DNA from: Teratosphaeria epicoccoides
Taxonomy: Eukaryota; Ascomycota; Dothideomycetes; Mycosphaerellales; Teratosphaeriaceae
Direction of reading: 5' to 3'
Assembly: GCA_021401465.1 (NCBI GenBank)
Contig: JADDMT010000047.1
Coordinates: 168,979-232,978 of the forward strand
DNA: 64,000 bases
Shown: piece by piece, positions 36,030-48,440 of the stretch
How positions within the stretch are numbered: position 1 is the stretch's first letter
Layout of the letters: every line of letters begins with the position of its first letter
The notes under the pieces: model-generated
What the model was told of the DNA's origin: nothing
Databases searched by the model: none
Seen by the model: only the letters and a program-made list of their open reading frames with translations
Made by a program: the position numbers and the translations under genes

Positions 36030-38359
36030 TAGCATTTTTTGCCTCTGCCTCTAGCAAAGCTTAGCTCCTACTGTCGCCTTAGTCTTTGTCCTTCGCGGTC
36101 AAGCTTCGTGTCCTATAGCCATCGTCATTAACTACGCTAATACGTAGAGTCAATAATCGTACATACTGTGTGTTAGTAAGTCTTTGCGTTTTGCCTCTCG
36201 CTAGAGCCGCGCTAGCGTTTATCCGTTATTAGCACGGTTTAGTCGATACATGAGTCCCCTCGCCTATACCGCTTGTCTACACTAGTCACGATTAACCGCC
36301 TACTCCGTAGTTTAGGCCTCTCGCTACTTCCGCCTCGTTAGCGATGGCTGGCCCTTACGACGCGCTAAGGCTACTAACCTTTCATCTTACGTGTGTCTAG
36401 GTCGGGGCTTATCGACTATAGTGGCTTTTACACTAGACAAGTACATGTTAGCAATCATGGCCGTAATGTTAGACAAGAAACCAACCTCGTTATCACGACA
36501 CCGTTGTGCAGGGTGTCCCGCGACAATGGCTCCTCTAGTCCCTACTTCGGCTAGTCGTCACTGTCATAATCGCTTGCCTTACTGCCATAGTCACTAACAT
36601 TTGCCCTTCCGCCGTTATAGCCCTCGCTCCCTCTATCGGTGTCCGCTTGAACATCCGCTACATGCTTGCGAACGCCTACTATTAATGACATTAAGGCCTG
36701 GCTTGATCGTCGTGTCGGGCTGACACTACGCTAACCTAACAATTGCGTACGACCTAGCAGAAGTCAGCACAGGCCCTCTCGACAATGTCTCCTACGTACT
36801 ATTCTCGCGTAGCGCCTTTCGCCTCCGCAAGTCCTCGTATTCCCTCTCTAAGCCTGTCATGCCGCGATCCTTCTTGATAGCTAGCGCCGCCTACACTAGT
36901 GGTGCTGTCTTGCCTTCGTCCTCCCCCCCTAATATATGTGCCGTGATAGTCGCCATGATGACCTCCTGTCTGTCAGCATCGAGCTCTTCCTAATACTTCT
37001 TCTTCCCCTCGAAGATATCATCGATATCGACACTGCTAACTAGAACCTATCTCGTCTTGCTAGCCTTTGTCTTGAACTCCGAAGGGCCATTTCTGATCTG
37101 GGCTAGTAGGTATGTGATAGTAGCACACACGCTGTTTAACATGAAAGCGTTTACCTCGCGTGACTCTAAAGGATTCCATGCTAGTTTCCAATTAAACTAG
37201 AAGAACGCCTTCTTTATACAAAAGATCACGAGCGGGCTTAGAAACCTCCGGTCCTGTGACATGTTAGCGCTTTCGACGACATCTAAGCCTTCTCTCCTTA
37301 CCTCTTCTTCGTTCTCGCATTCGAATCTGCTTTCTATTAACATGTCCGCAGCCTAGTCCTTTAAACCCTGCTCATCGTCTACCTTGCCGGACTATGCGAG
37401 TATAGCTTCTCTAACCCTATTCGTGTAGTTATTACGACACTAACGTAACCTCTGCCTTATCTACACCCCTAACATTAGCACCTCCTCATAGGACCTACGC
37501 AGGTACTTATAGTATCCAAATCTACGTCGTCTGGCCTCGAGCTAACTCGACCTTTCATCCCTAGCATATCACGCGCCACGAGCCACTAGTCAATTGCAAT
37601 ATGCTTACAACTCGGCTAGTAAGTAGGAGCTGTAGGGTATAGCACAGAAATGCCCTTCCGCCCTCGTGAAGCGTCTATCTACGAGAGTTCTCGGACTTTG
37701 ACAAGTAAAGGCTCGATTAACTTGTCTTTATGCATGGGAGGGCTACTACGTATATCTTCGCTGCTAGAGTAGTCGTATCCTTAGTCGGAGTTTGTAGTCT
37801 AGCTACTATTATAGCCTCGACGGCTACTCGACTAGCTCCCGGACTGACTTTGACTACTACTATCGCCCTAGCGGCTACGAGACTCGCTATTACGGTAGTT
37901 TTGACTGTTGCCGTCGCTCCCGTGATTAGTAGGTCGGCTATTGTAATAGCCTCGACAGATGCTTAGCTGCTGTGTCTTTACCCTGTCATTCTTAGGTTTG
38001 CTACTATCTCGTCGCGCGTCGCGAGACGATGACCGAAGCCTCTTGTTCGGCCGATTCCGCCTTAGCGGTAAGGATGACCGCTTATGCGTCTAGTCTCTTC
38101 GTGACTAGTACGTCGTCGTCTATATGCATGTCAGCATAGCCGCTATATGCGGGTAGCTTCTTACATTAGTCGCCTTTGTATAGGCTTTAGGCACTATAAA
38201 ATCCTCATGTTCCTAGTTAGCTATCTCCTCGTTGCCGTCGTCTACACTATCGCTATCGTTGCTTAGCAGGTCTTCTAAATCATTCGCCGGATCGTAATTC
38301 GAACCGCCGCCAGATGACGCGGAACGTGACCTCTGTTGTCTGTCTTTCTTCGAAGGCAT
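36030..38359 (-). pseudogene. Plavaka-element accessory gene A: Ser/Arg-rich protein
   Basis: Start ATG 38359 gives MPSKKDRQQRSRSASSGG, then an acidic stretch (DLEDLLSNDSDSVDDGNEE). It is followed by a basic RS/SR-rich region and a Tyr/Asn/Ser/Gly-rich low-complexity segment (about 37730-37960). The same frame continues to about 37530, then coding continues in another frame, implying an intron or frameshift. There it has a helical region ending in LEREYEDLRRRKALREN-like heptads near 36800. The left end is approximate. RIP-type TAG stops are present. No family recognised; the composition resembles nuclear RNA- or chromatin-associated proteins, which is only an inference. Confidence 0.5.
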
Positions 38360-38639
38360 GATCAAAGAAGGACGCGACTTAAAGGATTAGCAGAGAACAG
38401 AGCGCGGTATATCCTTCTCGGTCGTGTAGGTCTAGTAGCAGGTCAGTAAAGGATAATATCTATAGCATGTAAATATGCATATACTGCGAGTTACTGTCTA
38501 ATGTAGCTACGTGGCGTCTATTAATGTAGAAGAAGGAGGGGACGCGATGTTTACAGTATCTTGCGACGCGCGAGCGTCATCTAAATTCGGCTACCCCTGA
38601 AATTGCGCTTCCCTATTAGCCGGCGGTACTTTTAGCTTG

Positions 38640-39302
38640 CTAGCGGTATGCTATTAAAATACCGCTAGTAGAACTAGCCTCGGTTAGCATTGATTCTTCA
38701 ATGATAGCTAGTATAGGTACCACGAAACATCTACGCTATATAGCACGTCCGCCTGTACGACACAGCCTAACGGATGTAGTTACTCTGCGGTAGATCCTGC
38801 GTATATAGTAGTAAGATTCGTTCTGCATGCGAGAGAATATCCTGTACGTATTATTCTAAAGGCCTTTAAGCCACGTTTAAACCACAACAGCCATACTACC
38901 TTTGTGTTAACCCTAGGTAATTGCCGACTTCTAGACTGTCCGCCGCCGATAGTTTGACGATATCTTGTATAGTAGATGCCGAAAACTGACCTCCCCTGCT
39001 CGTGTCTACAACGCCTCTGCTGTCGCCAGGAATTTAAGTTGTAATTCCCTGCTACTACTAAAGAAGGCGCTCGTTTCCTAGAACATGCGCTCCTTTGCTG
39101 CTATCGACCGCACAATTCGGCCAAGTAGGCTAAGCTGCTCCATCTGTTCTTCTAACGCAGTGTACAGGCGTAGGTAATCGTCGTGTCGAAGTGTAAGGCC
39201 CGCTTCGATCGTGCCTATGCTCTGCTGTCGTAGCGCCTTAGGTTTGTGAATCGTGCCGCGCTAGGTCTTAGAGGTTCTTGTCGAGGAAACACGCACACTC
39301 AT
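38640..39302 (-). pseudogene. Plavaka-element accessory gene B (about 220 codons)
   Basis: ATG 39302 opens a frame that runs to TAG 38640-38642 if RIP-type stops are read as Trp/Gln. The N-terminal half is helical and charged (LRHDDYLRLYTALEEQMEQL), possibly a coiled coil. The second half is basic (NYRRRTV, YIRRIYRRV). Its start codon is only 40 bp from that of the divergent gene at 39343, leaving little room for promoters. Unrecognised. Confidence 0.42.
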
Positions 39303-39342
39303 CGTTCGGGCTGTGCCTATATTGTGTCTGTTTAAATTACAG

Positions 39343-40140
39343 ATGTCAGGATTACTCGAAACACGCGTTGTTTATACTCGTTAGTCTCTTGGCTAACTTC
39401 AGATGAAAGATGCGGCAGACCCTTCCGCGCTTTTCGCACTTCATCGCCATAGCCGTAGCCGTCGTATATGCGACGCCGCATTGTCTATCTTCTAGTCCGC
39501 TACGACACTATCTGTAGCAGGCATGATCTAGACGCTAGGGTCCTAATAATTGTGGCACTTAAGACACGCATATAGGAACAGGATACTCGAGCCTATGCCT
39601 AGAAGGCAACCGTTTCCTTGCCTAACATGTACTGACTTTGACTAGTATCTCTAGTAGGTAGTAGAGAACAGTCACATCCTAGACAGATTTAACAAGATAG
39701 ATAGGTTCATCAGGCTAGATTACAGGTCGAAAGATAAGGCCATGATTGTAGGGGACTTCGTGACTACTAATCCCATTGTTAAAGGCTACTAAGACGACCC
39801 TTGGTTACTCATATCGACCGTGAACAAAATTAAGAGTAGCGTAACTCTTGTACCTGCTGACGCCATCACGATACTAGATGACAACTTAAAACAGCAGTTG
39901 ACTAGGCAAGCCTGTAGCAGGGTTAGTCGCACTAGATTGATGTAGTTAGCGCGATTAACAGAGGCAATGAGATTTTACTAGGTTGCGCCATAGAGCCAAT
40001 TCGGAGAGTAGACTATAAACTGTTAGCAGACTAGGGACGACTTCATTAATACCATGCGCGGTAATCAGGGCGAGTAGAGAGGCATAGGATCGTACGGGCT
40101 GCGCAGGCTGGCGTAAGATGACAGATTAACTAGGGTTTGA
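39343..40140 (+). pseudogene. Plavaka-element accessory gene C (266 codons)
   Basis: One frame from ATG 39343 to TGA 40138-40140 with about a dozen TAG/TAA/TAG-type interruptions. It includes a CLTC pair followed by an aromatic DFDQYLWWVV-like segment once TAG codons are discounted. The middle (DKAMIVGDFVTTNP...DDPWLLISTVN) looks like a folded domain. I do not recognise it. It is divergent from accessory gene B. Confidence 0.45.
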
Positions 40141-40816
40141 CTGCAATCTTGTGATAGAGTAATGCTAGTAGTCGTGCGCGAGCAGTATCGTTTTAGATAG
40201 CGACTACACAAGCACCTCATCTGATAGAGTATATGCATAACACTAATCATCTCGTCCGTTCGAATGTACTCGACGACTACTAAATGCTAGTAGTATACTA
40301 GCGGTACGTCTACTACTACTACGTCAAGGTCCGACCTATAGATTGCTACTACACGTTTTAAACCCTTACAATCGACAGACAACGACTGCTAGTAGTATAC
40401 TAGCGGCACTCCTACTATGTCTACGCTACACATCTAAGCCGCTAGTAATAGAGGGTATAACTCTATGCATATAAATACTATACACTTTAGATTTATATAT
40501 GAAACTACTCGAAATTCAGGATTCCTAGCCAAAATAGCGCTCGTACTACCTGCAATCGACAGAATGAGTTAGCTAATATAACTGCCGCTAGTATACTCCT
40601 AGCACATCCATTTTCGTCTACTCTAGGCCCTCCTTTACTACTACACTCTAATAACACTCGATTCTTCCATTAACCTAAACACTAACCCTAACCACGCACA
40701 GCCGGCTAACAGCAATTAGCTACCCGCGCGGCACGCGCACCTTTCTAGGGGTCGGGTGTTTATAGTGATTGACGCGTCTATGAGCGCTGTAGCCTTTGCA
40801 ACACACTACGTCGACA
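40141..40816. other. Intergenic spacer of the Plavaka-like element with repeated motif
   Basis: It holds three copies of the motif CTAGTAGTATACTAGCGG in either orientation (near 40288-40308, 40389-40409 and 40583-40605). Further copies are at 35950-36022, 38640-38675 and 48684-48706, all between genes. Probably transposase-binding or promoter sites; no coding frame seen. Confidence 0.5.
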
Positions 40817-43800
40817 ATGGCTTCATAGCGCATACTATACTGCACAGGCTGCGGCAAGGCATTAAAAGGTCATAGTAGTCATGCCCGGCATGTTCCTACC
40901 TACATAGCGGCGAAGTTTTAGCACTTCATTAATCAGAGCACTATAGATCTTGGACCTGACGAGAAATACGCGTCAGATTTGAACATCTCCTTAGACTCGA
41001 ACGACAGAGTCGAAACTTAATTAGCAGACGATGTCCTCGCCTACAAGGAGGGGGCATTAGTCGACGATGCTGCGGGAGTAGATAGGCAGTATGTTGCAAA
41101 CGAGGAACTAGTCATAGTCGTCGAGCCTGTGTTCAATGAGGCTCACATGCAAGAGAAAGAGATAGTAGCGACGGCTAGGGCAATCGACGATGATAGTAGT
41201 GACATCGACGCGCTTAGTCTCTACGACGACCTAGCAGCATTCACAAGAGACGCCACATCTCTGGATGGACGGTATAGAGACACGAATAGCAGCTAAACGG
41301 GTAGGCTACACGGCGTCACGAGCGAGTACAGCTTAGCTTTAATCCATATGCGCGCTAGTAGGCTGTCGTCTGCTAGGTGCGAGCAACCGTACAAGTAGAC
41401 ACCTTTTAGCGTAGGTAGTCTCATAGCGGGCAGGCTAATTAAAGTGTACGTTAAGCCGCAATCCTACCGAGTTAGTAATAACCTTGACTAGGTCTAACGA
41501 ACAGACAGATGAGGAACTTAACGAATAGGGCCGTGCCTTTTTCTAAAGTGATGCAGATGTAGCATTCGCATACTAGCTCTTACACGAAGGCATTTCGAGC
41601 AACGCCATCGATCGGTTATTCAAGAATCCCCGGCTACAGAAGATCTACGAACTGCTTAGCTTTCGGTCAGGCGTAGAGCTTAAGGACAAGATCCGAGAAG
41701 TAAGTGCCTACTAACTACTATTCATTGCAAATTAGAGCATTACGAACATCGAATTAGAATCTCTACAGTCGACCTCTAGTGTTAAGACAGTGCCTCTAAG
41801 GCACTAGAAAGTCGAAGACGTTGTGCGCTTTCTCATAGGGCACAAGGGTTTCAGGAATGATCTCGTGTACGCGCCTTATTGCCTCGAGACTCTAGATGAC
41901 CCGCCTAGGCGGATCTATTAGGACATGGCCTCTGCAGACTAGTAGTAGGACAAACAGAAAGAGCTTAGAATAGACGGAGCGACAATTGTGCCACTAATTC
42001 TTGCTAGTAACAAGACACAGGTTACTAATCATTAAGGTGACCTGATCGCATAGCCGGTGTACTTGACGATTAGCAACCTGCCTAGATCGGTTCGTAACTC
42101 TAACCATCGACTAGGCAGCATGCTCCTAGCGATGCTACTAGTAGTCAAAGGTAGGAAAGGAAGCATTAGGGACGAGCTATACCATCGCTACATGAAGACA
42201 ATGTTCGACCCTATTGCTAAGCTCGCTGCGGGCGAGGGCCTTGACGTCTTATGTGCGGATAGCGAGACACGGCGATGTTTCCTAAATATCGCAGTATACG
42301 CGAGCGACTACCAAGAACAGGTGATAATCACAGGCGTGAAGAACAACTACTACTACACGATATGTATAATCGATCTAGAAAAACGCGAAGACCTCGAAGC
42401 GGTTACGCTATAGCAGATACATAAGGACACGTAAATACAAATCATGCTCTAGCGAGCGGCGAAGAAGGACTAGGGCAGCCACGTGCACGACCTACTAAAC
42501 TTCGCATTTAGGCACCCTAGCCTAAATATCTACAAGACGCTAATAGTAGACGTGCTCTACTAACTCTTTAAGGGCGTATTAATGTACGTCATAGATTAGA
42601 CGCGAGATTTGCTTAAGAGTCGACTGCCTCTGTCTTCGAAGCGAGCTAGAGTAGTACTCCTACAAGCCGAGGGCTAGCATAAAGCGGCAAGAAAGAGTAA
42701 CAAAGGCAAGACTGTCGTGGATCATTAACTAGATGTTATCATCGACCGTCGCTTCGCGGCGGTGCCTGCATTTAGGAACCTCCGGGTGTTTGGCTAGATG
42801 TCCGCAGTAAGCTAATAGACAGGCTAGGAGCAGAAGAGTGTGCTGCGACAGTTGCTCCTAGTCTTCGTGCTACTGTTAGAAGAGGCCAAGGCACATGGCG
42901 CTATCCGGTTCTTGCGGGCGATAGTAGACTTCTCTTAGTTGGCGCAATATCCTTCACATGATAGCGAAACGCTCCGGTTCATAGTCCTCGCCCTGTTCCG
43001 ATGTAACTAGTATAAAGAAGAGTTCAGGGAGTACCGCATAAGCAAAGGAGAGCTAAGAAAGAAGAAAGCGCAGACAGAGCGAGCGGAGGAGCCTAAGACA
43101 GTAGCCAATATGTGTGAACTATAAGGGCACTTCAATTTTCCTAAGTTTCATGCCCTTACACACTACGTGGACATGATACGGCTCTTCGGCAACGCGCTAG
43201 ACCTTGACACTAGCTACTTCGAACACAAGCATGTCGAATATGTCAAGAAGCTATTCAAATTAACTAACAAGAAGAACGGATAGGAGGACCAAATTATAGA
43301 GCACTTCTAGCGAAAGATTACTATGCTTACATTCTTTGATACTAGCCTAACGTTCTAGCAGCAGACTAAGGCTAAACGTCGAGAGGCTTAGGAGCGCGAA
43401 GTGCCTTAACCGACAGAGCAGAAGGATGTCGAAGCCTTCCTTAGCTGGCGAAGGCTAAGATCTAGCTAATCGTCACTAGGTAGAGACATATAGAGGACAG
43501 TTAGTAATGTAGTAGCACACATAGGGCTAGAGGTAGGGCCTTACTTCTGTCATGCTGCTACAGTGTTTGTCAGAGAGTGCTAGGCGTCATCTAATACAAC
43601 ATCGACGTCGAATACAATGCGTCTTAATCCTGACAGGATCGAGGGAAGACCGGATTAGGTCGACGATTTAGATGTATCTTTCTATGCTAGTATACGGTGC
43701 TAGAAGATGCATCATAAGGATCCTGACGATCTATCTGCAACTAAGCCGGACGTCGTTAGATGTACCCCAAACTAGCAAGGAATCCAGGACAATCGCTGTA

Positions 43801-44444
43801 ACGACTAGCTCTAGGTCTAGGAGTACGAAGTGCCGCTAGTTACGGACGAGACTGCTAGCGTTAATAGACAAATCGACCTAGTCGTCGCCTTCGAGGGCTA
43901 GCTGCCTGCTCGCCTGTTGTATGTCGTAACCTTCCGAGACAAGAAATTGCGCGTCATAGTAGACGGCTACAACTACATAATACTAGCACATAATAAACGT
44001 CCGACCTATACAGGTGTGTTCGTAGACCTGTTCTAGCCGAAAGATCCGGCTAGAAGAGCAGACGATGTTCATGGCATAACAGTGATCACAGCGATGCGTT
44101 CTGGCCTACAGGAAGGTACTCTGTAAGGTCGCCGCATCTACAGGCTTACTAGTGTCTACTACAGCATCCACGTTATGCCGACAGACGAATATGACACCTC
44201 TAGCCGATGTGACATGTACATTAACAACACTGCCGACTTTAAGACCTACAACTTCATATACAATGCGGACTAGGAGGAACAAGAGTCTAGGGTAGCAACT
44301 AAACATAAGCTACATCGCCTGAATACAGCTAAGGAGCGCGATATTGCGGCTACTAGCAAGGAAGGGCCGCCATCGCTCAAGCGTGGCGTCGCTAGCAGCT
44401 CTACTTAGGACTAATCGAGGAGAAACAAACGCAAACAATCATGA
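40817..44444 (+). pseudogene. Plavaka-type transposase (RIP-mutated)
   Basis: ATG 40817 gives a short N-terminus with a zinc-finger-like CTGCGKALKGHSSHARH segment, as in Plavaka transposases. The core follows in another frame (41560-44444), so an intron or indel separates them. Diagnostic segments are the VPLILASNKTQVTNHQGD and PVYLTISNLPRSVR region near 41990-42100, and LIVDVLYQLFKGVL near 42545-42580, matching the family's P-hi-hi-ASDKT...WPVYLTI and HQLHKG blocks. A basic tail (RRNKRKQS) precedes TGA 44442. Most stops are TAG, with an unbroken stretch at 42057-42413. It would cut and paste the element using its terminal repeats. Confidence 0.78.
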
Positions 44445-45049
44445 CATACGTAACGAATGCTATACTAGTAAGCTTAATGAAGGTAGCACGCCGCAAGGAG
44501 GGCTCCTAGCACGCAGTTCTTCTAGCTAGCGCTAGTGGACTTGACGACTTGGCTACTTAGCTAACCTATGCCGTAGTTGAACATGATGCTAATCAGGGTA
44601 GGCGACACGATGACTCCTTTGTAGATCCTGTTACGAAGCTTGGCTAGGAGCTAGAAACATAACTAGTTAGCATATGTATGTATGATTAGTCAGAATCGCG
44701 GCTACTAACCTTGAGAAAGGGAAACTCGTGTTTAGCGATAACAGCTGCGAGCTTCTTTTCGACGGCAGGCACGTCGCCAAGAGGTAGATGCTTAGTAAGT
44801 TCTTAAGAAAGTCATGAATTGCCGCCTGCTACAGCTAGAAGCAGGTCTTCTACCTACATGCATAACTACTTATTAGTCATGCCGCAGGATTAGTAGTTAG
44901 TGCTACTAGCCGAAAGTCTCTCATCGCATGCACATCTCTCTACTAGCTAGTGTCTAGGCAGCTAGCTAGCTTATCTACCTCACACATTTACTGCCCTTTC
45001 TGCAGAGCCTTCGCTACCCGTCGTTCTAGCGCACGTCTCTCTATGCGCG
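44445..45049. other. Spacer between the transposase and methyltransferase genes
   Basis: The two genes converge here. The methyltransferase gene may extend a little into it on the - strand. Nothing else recognised. Confidence 0.4.
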
Positions 45050-46170
45050 ACAATTCCCGTTTGACTTGATTAAGAGATATCGTAACCATGGGCTTAATGA
45101 GGAGAGTGTATAAGAGCTTAACCCGGAAACCCCTCTGCCTAGGAGCAGTACTACCGATCTTGCCATTAAGCTATTCACGCCGCGCTATGTCGACTTTGAC
45201 CTCTAATGCCGCGGTTAGATGGCTGACACGGGTTCTTGCTCGCTCGACGAATAAGCCATAGAGAGCAGTTAACTATTTGTCGGGTAGTAGGTCAGAAAGT
45301 CTGCGTAGAGAGACACCTTATTTGCTACACTAGGCTTAGCGAAGAAAGCAAGCATAGATCTCCGCGCCCTCGCCAATTCGTCCTAGCTAGCGATCATGGT
45401 GTACTGCGTGATTAGACGGTCAAAGCCAGGACTTAGTAGGGCAAGGTGCTAAACATTCTGAATGCGCGATAGTAACAAGGCCTAGTCTCTTATAGTGTAC
45501 TCTCGATAGGCCATAGAAGTAGCCTCGCTTAGTCAGTGTAAGAGTAGCTGCTAGCTAGGAGCAGGCTCCTTCTAATCCAAGATTAGCTAGCCGTTGTCAC
45601 TAACTAGCTCGCGTAGCTAGCGGATTAGCCCCGAATAGACCCATGGCTCGAACATCTCTAGCACGCCCTTTGCAAATACTATCTAAAAGCCGTCAGGGCA
45701 TCTAGCAGCCTGCTTGATGCTAGCTATAGGGGTACGACCGAGCCTCGCCTAGATGAAGCGCTGCGAGTCCACGCTTCCCTAGTAGTCCCGCATGGTACTA
45801 AAGATTAGTTAGTAACAGTATTGCCTCTAAGGCCTAGCTACAACACATACTACTAGCTCTTATCTAGCATCTTAGCACAGAAGTCTAGGAAGTATACACT
45901 ATCTAGCGCAGCTAGCTTTGCACTCACTAGGAGCCTAATCAGGCTACCGCCGCATGCGACGTCGAGTACCTTATGCCTAGCTCGATGCTCTACCTAAGGG
46001 GCGTGGTTAACGAGATCCTCGTAGGCATCGAAGTCCGGATATGCCTTCTGCAGCGTAACGGCGGCTTCTGATGCCTAGACGGTATCGCGGACGTAGTCGG
46101 CCGCGAACTTGGCGTGCTTAGAACCTACACCGATCGCCGGCTCTAGGTCTAGGGTCGGATTCGTCGACAT
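45050..46170 (-). pseudogene. Plavaka-element cargo: class I SAM-dependent methyltransferase
   Basis: ATG 46170 starts MSTNPTLDLEPAIGVGSKHA. Motif I, VLDVACGG (about 45945-45968), is the glycine-rich SAM-binding loop; it is followed by the acidic end of strand 2 in SVYFLDFCAKMLDK. After a frame change near 45790-45830, probably an intron, a typical FAKGVLEMFEPWVYSGLIRQLRELV...NGQLIL stretch matches motifs IV-VI of Rossmann methyltransferases (the helix and strand after motif IV and the G-rich turn). The end is approximate. Several TAG stops are RIP-type. The substrate cannot be told: small molecule, protein and nucleic acid remain open. It lies back to back with the MYND gene, with 850 bp between starts. 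Confidence 0.65.
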
Positions 46171-47019
46171 AGTAGGTTTGGATTCTACTAGCGCGTCAGT
46201 TTATAGTCTCGTCATACGAGCATATAATGCTTACATGCCATAGTGTTGTCAGTGTGCTAGTATCTGTATAGATGCTAAAGAAGAAGCCAAGTACTAGATG
46301 AGGTAGTTGTTTAAAAGAAAGAAGTTTAGAGCACTAAGCTTCTTTTGTATTTTAGCAGCTGTAGGTCATGTGCTCTGCATAGTCGCTAACCGCACACGTT
46401 ACATCGTCACATCATTAGCTTCTGCCTGAAAAATGACCAGAAATGGAAGGCACATGACACTACTGCCTAAAAAATGGTCAGAAACAGAAGGCACGCGACG
46501 CTGTCACAGATTCGGTTGAATATCACACACTGCTGCCTAGGCACATGACTAAATGAAGAAGGCACGATATCAGGCGATTCTGCCTCGAAAGGCAGTAAAA
46601 AATGATCCTCATAGTTGCGACCTACGGACCTTATCTACTACTATACAGAGGCATTAGGAATGGTAGTAACCGCGACATAGTCACACTGACGCTAGCTCGA
46701 CGGCGGCATGTGCACTTAGCAGACACCGCTGCATAGGATAGATGTCGCCATGTTTGCTGCTTCTTTGTTAAGAGCGATAACTACCTGCATGTAGCACATA
46801 GCGGCACGTAGCAGCTAACTGATCTAGACGGCAGTTACGAGCGCCTCATGTGCGCTAGCTAGGCGGCAGCACGTGCACTCGGCAGCAAGGGATATCTATA
46901 TCTACTACTGCTCTTCTACTTTAACTCTTTACCGATTACATCAACTAACTTTGAAGACTTGCCTAATACACACAAGTAGCAGTAACATCAATTAACCCTC
47001 TATCTTACTATTCGAGACA
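46171..47019. other. Bidirectional spacer between methyltransferase and MYND genes
   Basis: The two starts diverge from this 849-bp stretch. It contains an imperfect tandem pair of 41 bp (46422-46503) with CTGCCT...AAGGCAC boundaries, a looser third partner to about 46600, and two similar GGCAGCACGTGCACT-like blocks (near 46700 and 46865). Likely the shared promoter region. Confidence 0.5.
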
Positions 47020-48440
47020 ATGGCTAGCATAGTCGCTTAATGCGCCAATTGTGGCATCGACAGCCCGCTTAAGATGTGCCCATGTCAGGCAGTAGCCTAC
47101 TACAGCAAGAATTGCCAGATAATCGACTAGCACGACAACTACAAGGACAGCTGCGCTAGGCGGCCAACCTAGAATAGGAATGAGTATGCAGTCAACCCTG
47201 AGATATGACGACTAGTCACTAACTTCATGTTTACTAGACGCGTCAAAATCCTGCCGTTCAAGAAGATCTTTGAAGGGGAGGACATGGCGAGTCGCGCGAC
47301 AAGGGAGCGGGCTGACAGTATACTACCCCCGATCACGAACAAGGTGTTCGGAGTGCTACTTACTAGACCGCTAGGTGCACATGAGCTTTTCTTCGGCGGG
47401 CTAATCGTCGTCAGTTACAATGGGACCCCTAACGCCCCTTGGATGAGTTTTAGGGGGGTCCGTGTGTTTAGGAGCAAAAGGAATAGGAAGGTCGTCTTCA
47501 TTGTGATGAAGACGGAAGACGCTAATTAGTCAGGCTAAAAGAAGGTCAATGTCGAGTACAAGACAGAAGACTAGTACACCTAGGCATTCTACTAAGGCCT
47601 GTGGAATACATACGACATGGAGCCATTATACGACGAGTTCTCTCCACAGTTTAGACAGCGTCTGCAGGGCGAGTTCGGCGACGTCGTCGCAGGAGCCTAC
47701 AACAACTTGGCTACTTTGAATGGCACAATAAACAAGCCGTTCATCGTCTAGTACTGCGTGCAGAGGAACGAGATGCGCTAACAAGTGCATATGTGCATCT
47801 CGACACACGTTTCTGAGGCCATGGTTAGCTAGCAAGCAGGCGGGCGTAGAGACATAGTAGTGTTCTAAACGGGGGTCTAGCCGTGTTTCCTGAAGTCTAG
47901 CGAGCTAGCGGAGATAGTATTACTTATAGTTTACTTGTTTCTTAGCTCCTGTGAGACTAGCATGCTAGTAAGAGCTGCAGTCCCTGCTAATTTGATACGG
48001 CAATAGCAGGTAGATGTGATTTAACAGTAGCATATTTTGGTCGTAGTAGCTGCTTAGCTGCTACTAACATAGCGGGTAGGTATGTATGTATTTACCGGAA
48101 TTCAGATGACATTAATGCGGACCTCTGCAGTTTCGTGTACTCTAAGCAGTTCGTACTCTACATGACTGTTATAGCTACTCGGCTGCCTCGACTTCGGTTT
48201 CTAGCAATCAAGAAGTATGAGGGAATGTTAGAGAGCGTAGAGGTCGAAGACAAGATCGTCGAATAGGTTGCGGACTAGATGCGCCTCCAAGCGTATAAGG
48301 AAAGGCATAGGAGGATGTAGACGACTTACAAGCTACAGCCGTCGACTGTAGAAGGCTTTGGAGACTGCCTACAGCGTAGAGACGGCAGCGTAGTAGCTAG
48401 TACGGTCACGGTAAATGAGCTGTGTAAGGGGGCAGTCTGA
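47020..48440 (+). pseudogene. Plavaka-element cargo: MYND zinc-finger protein
   Basis: ATG 47020 gives a very short leader and then a MYND finger: CANC (47041-47052), CPC, a YYSKNCQ segment and the D*HDNYKDSC end, matching the C-x2-C...C-x-C/YCSxxCQ...HWxxHKxxC pattern; the Trp of HW is now TAG. MYND fingers bind proline-rich peptides in corepressors and methyltransferase complexes. Downstream sequence (an unbroken piece at 47227-47529, then to about 47950) is not a SET domain I can recognise. A last exon near 48110-48440 ends at TGA in another frame, implying an intron. TAG stops indicate RIP. Confidence 0.65.

Noticed and set aside
46422..46600. Possible CRISPR-like array of short repeats
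   Set aside because: Only two to three imperfect copies with no uniform spacers, in a fungal transposon; a small tandem duplication.
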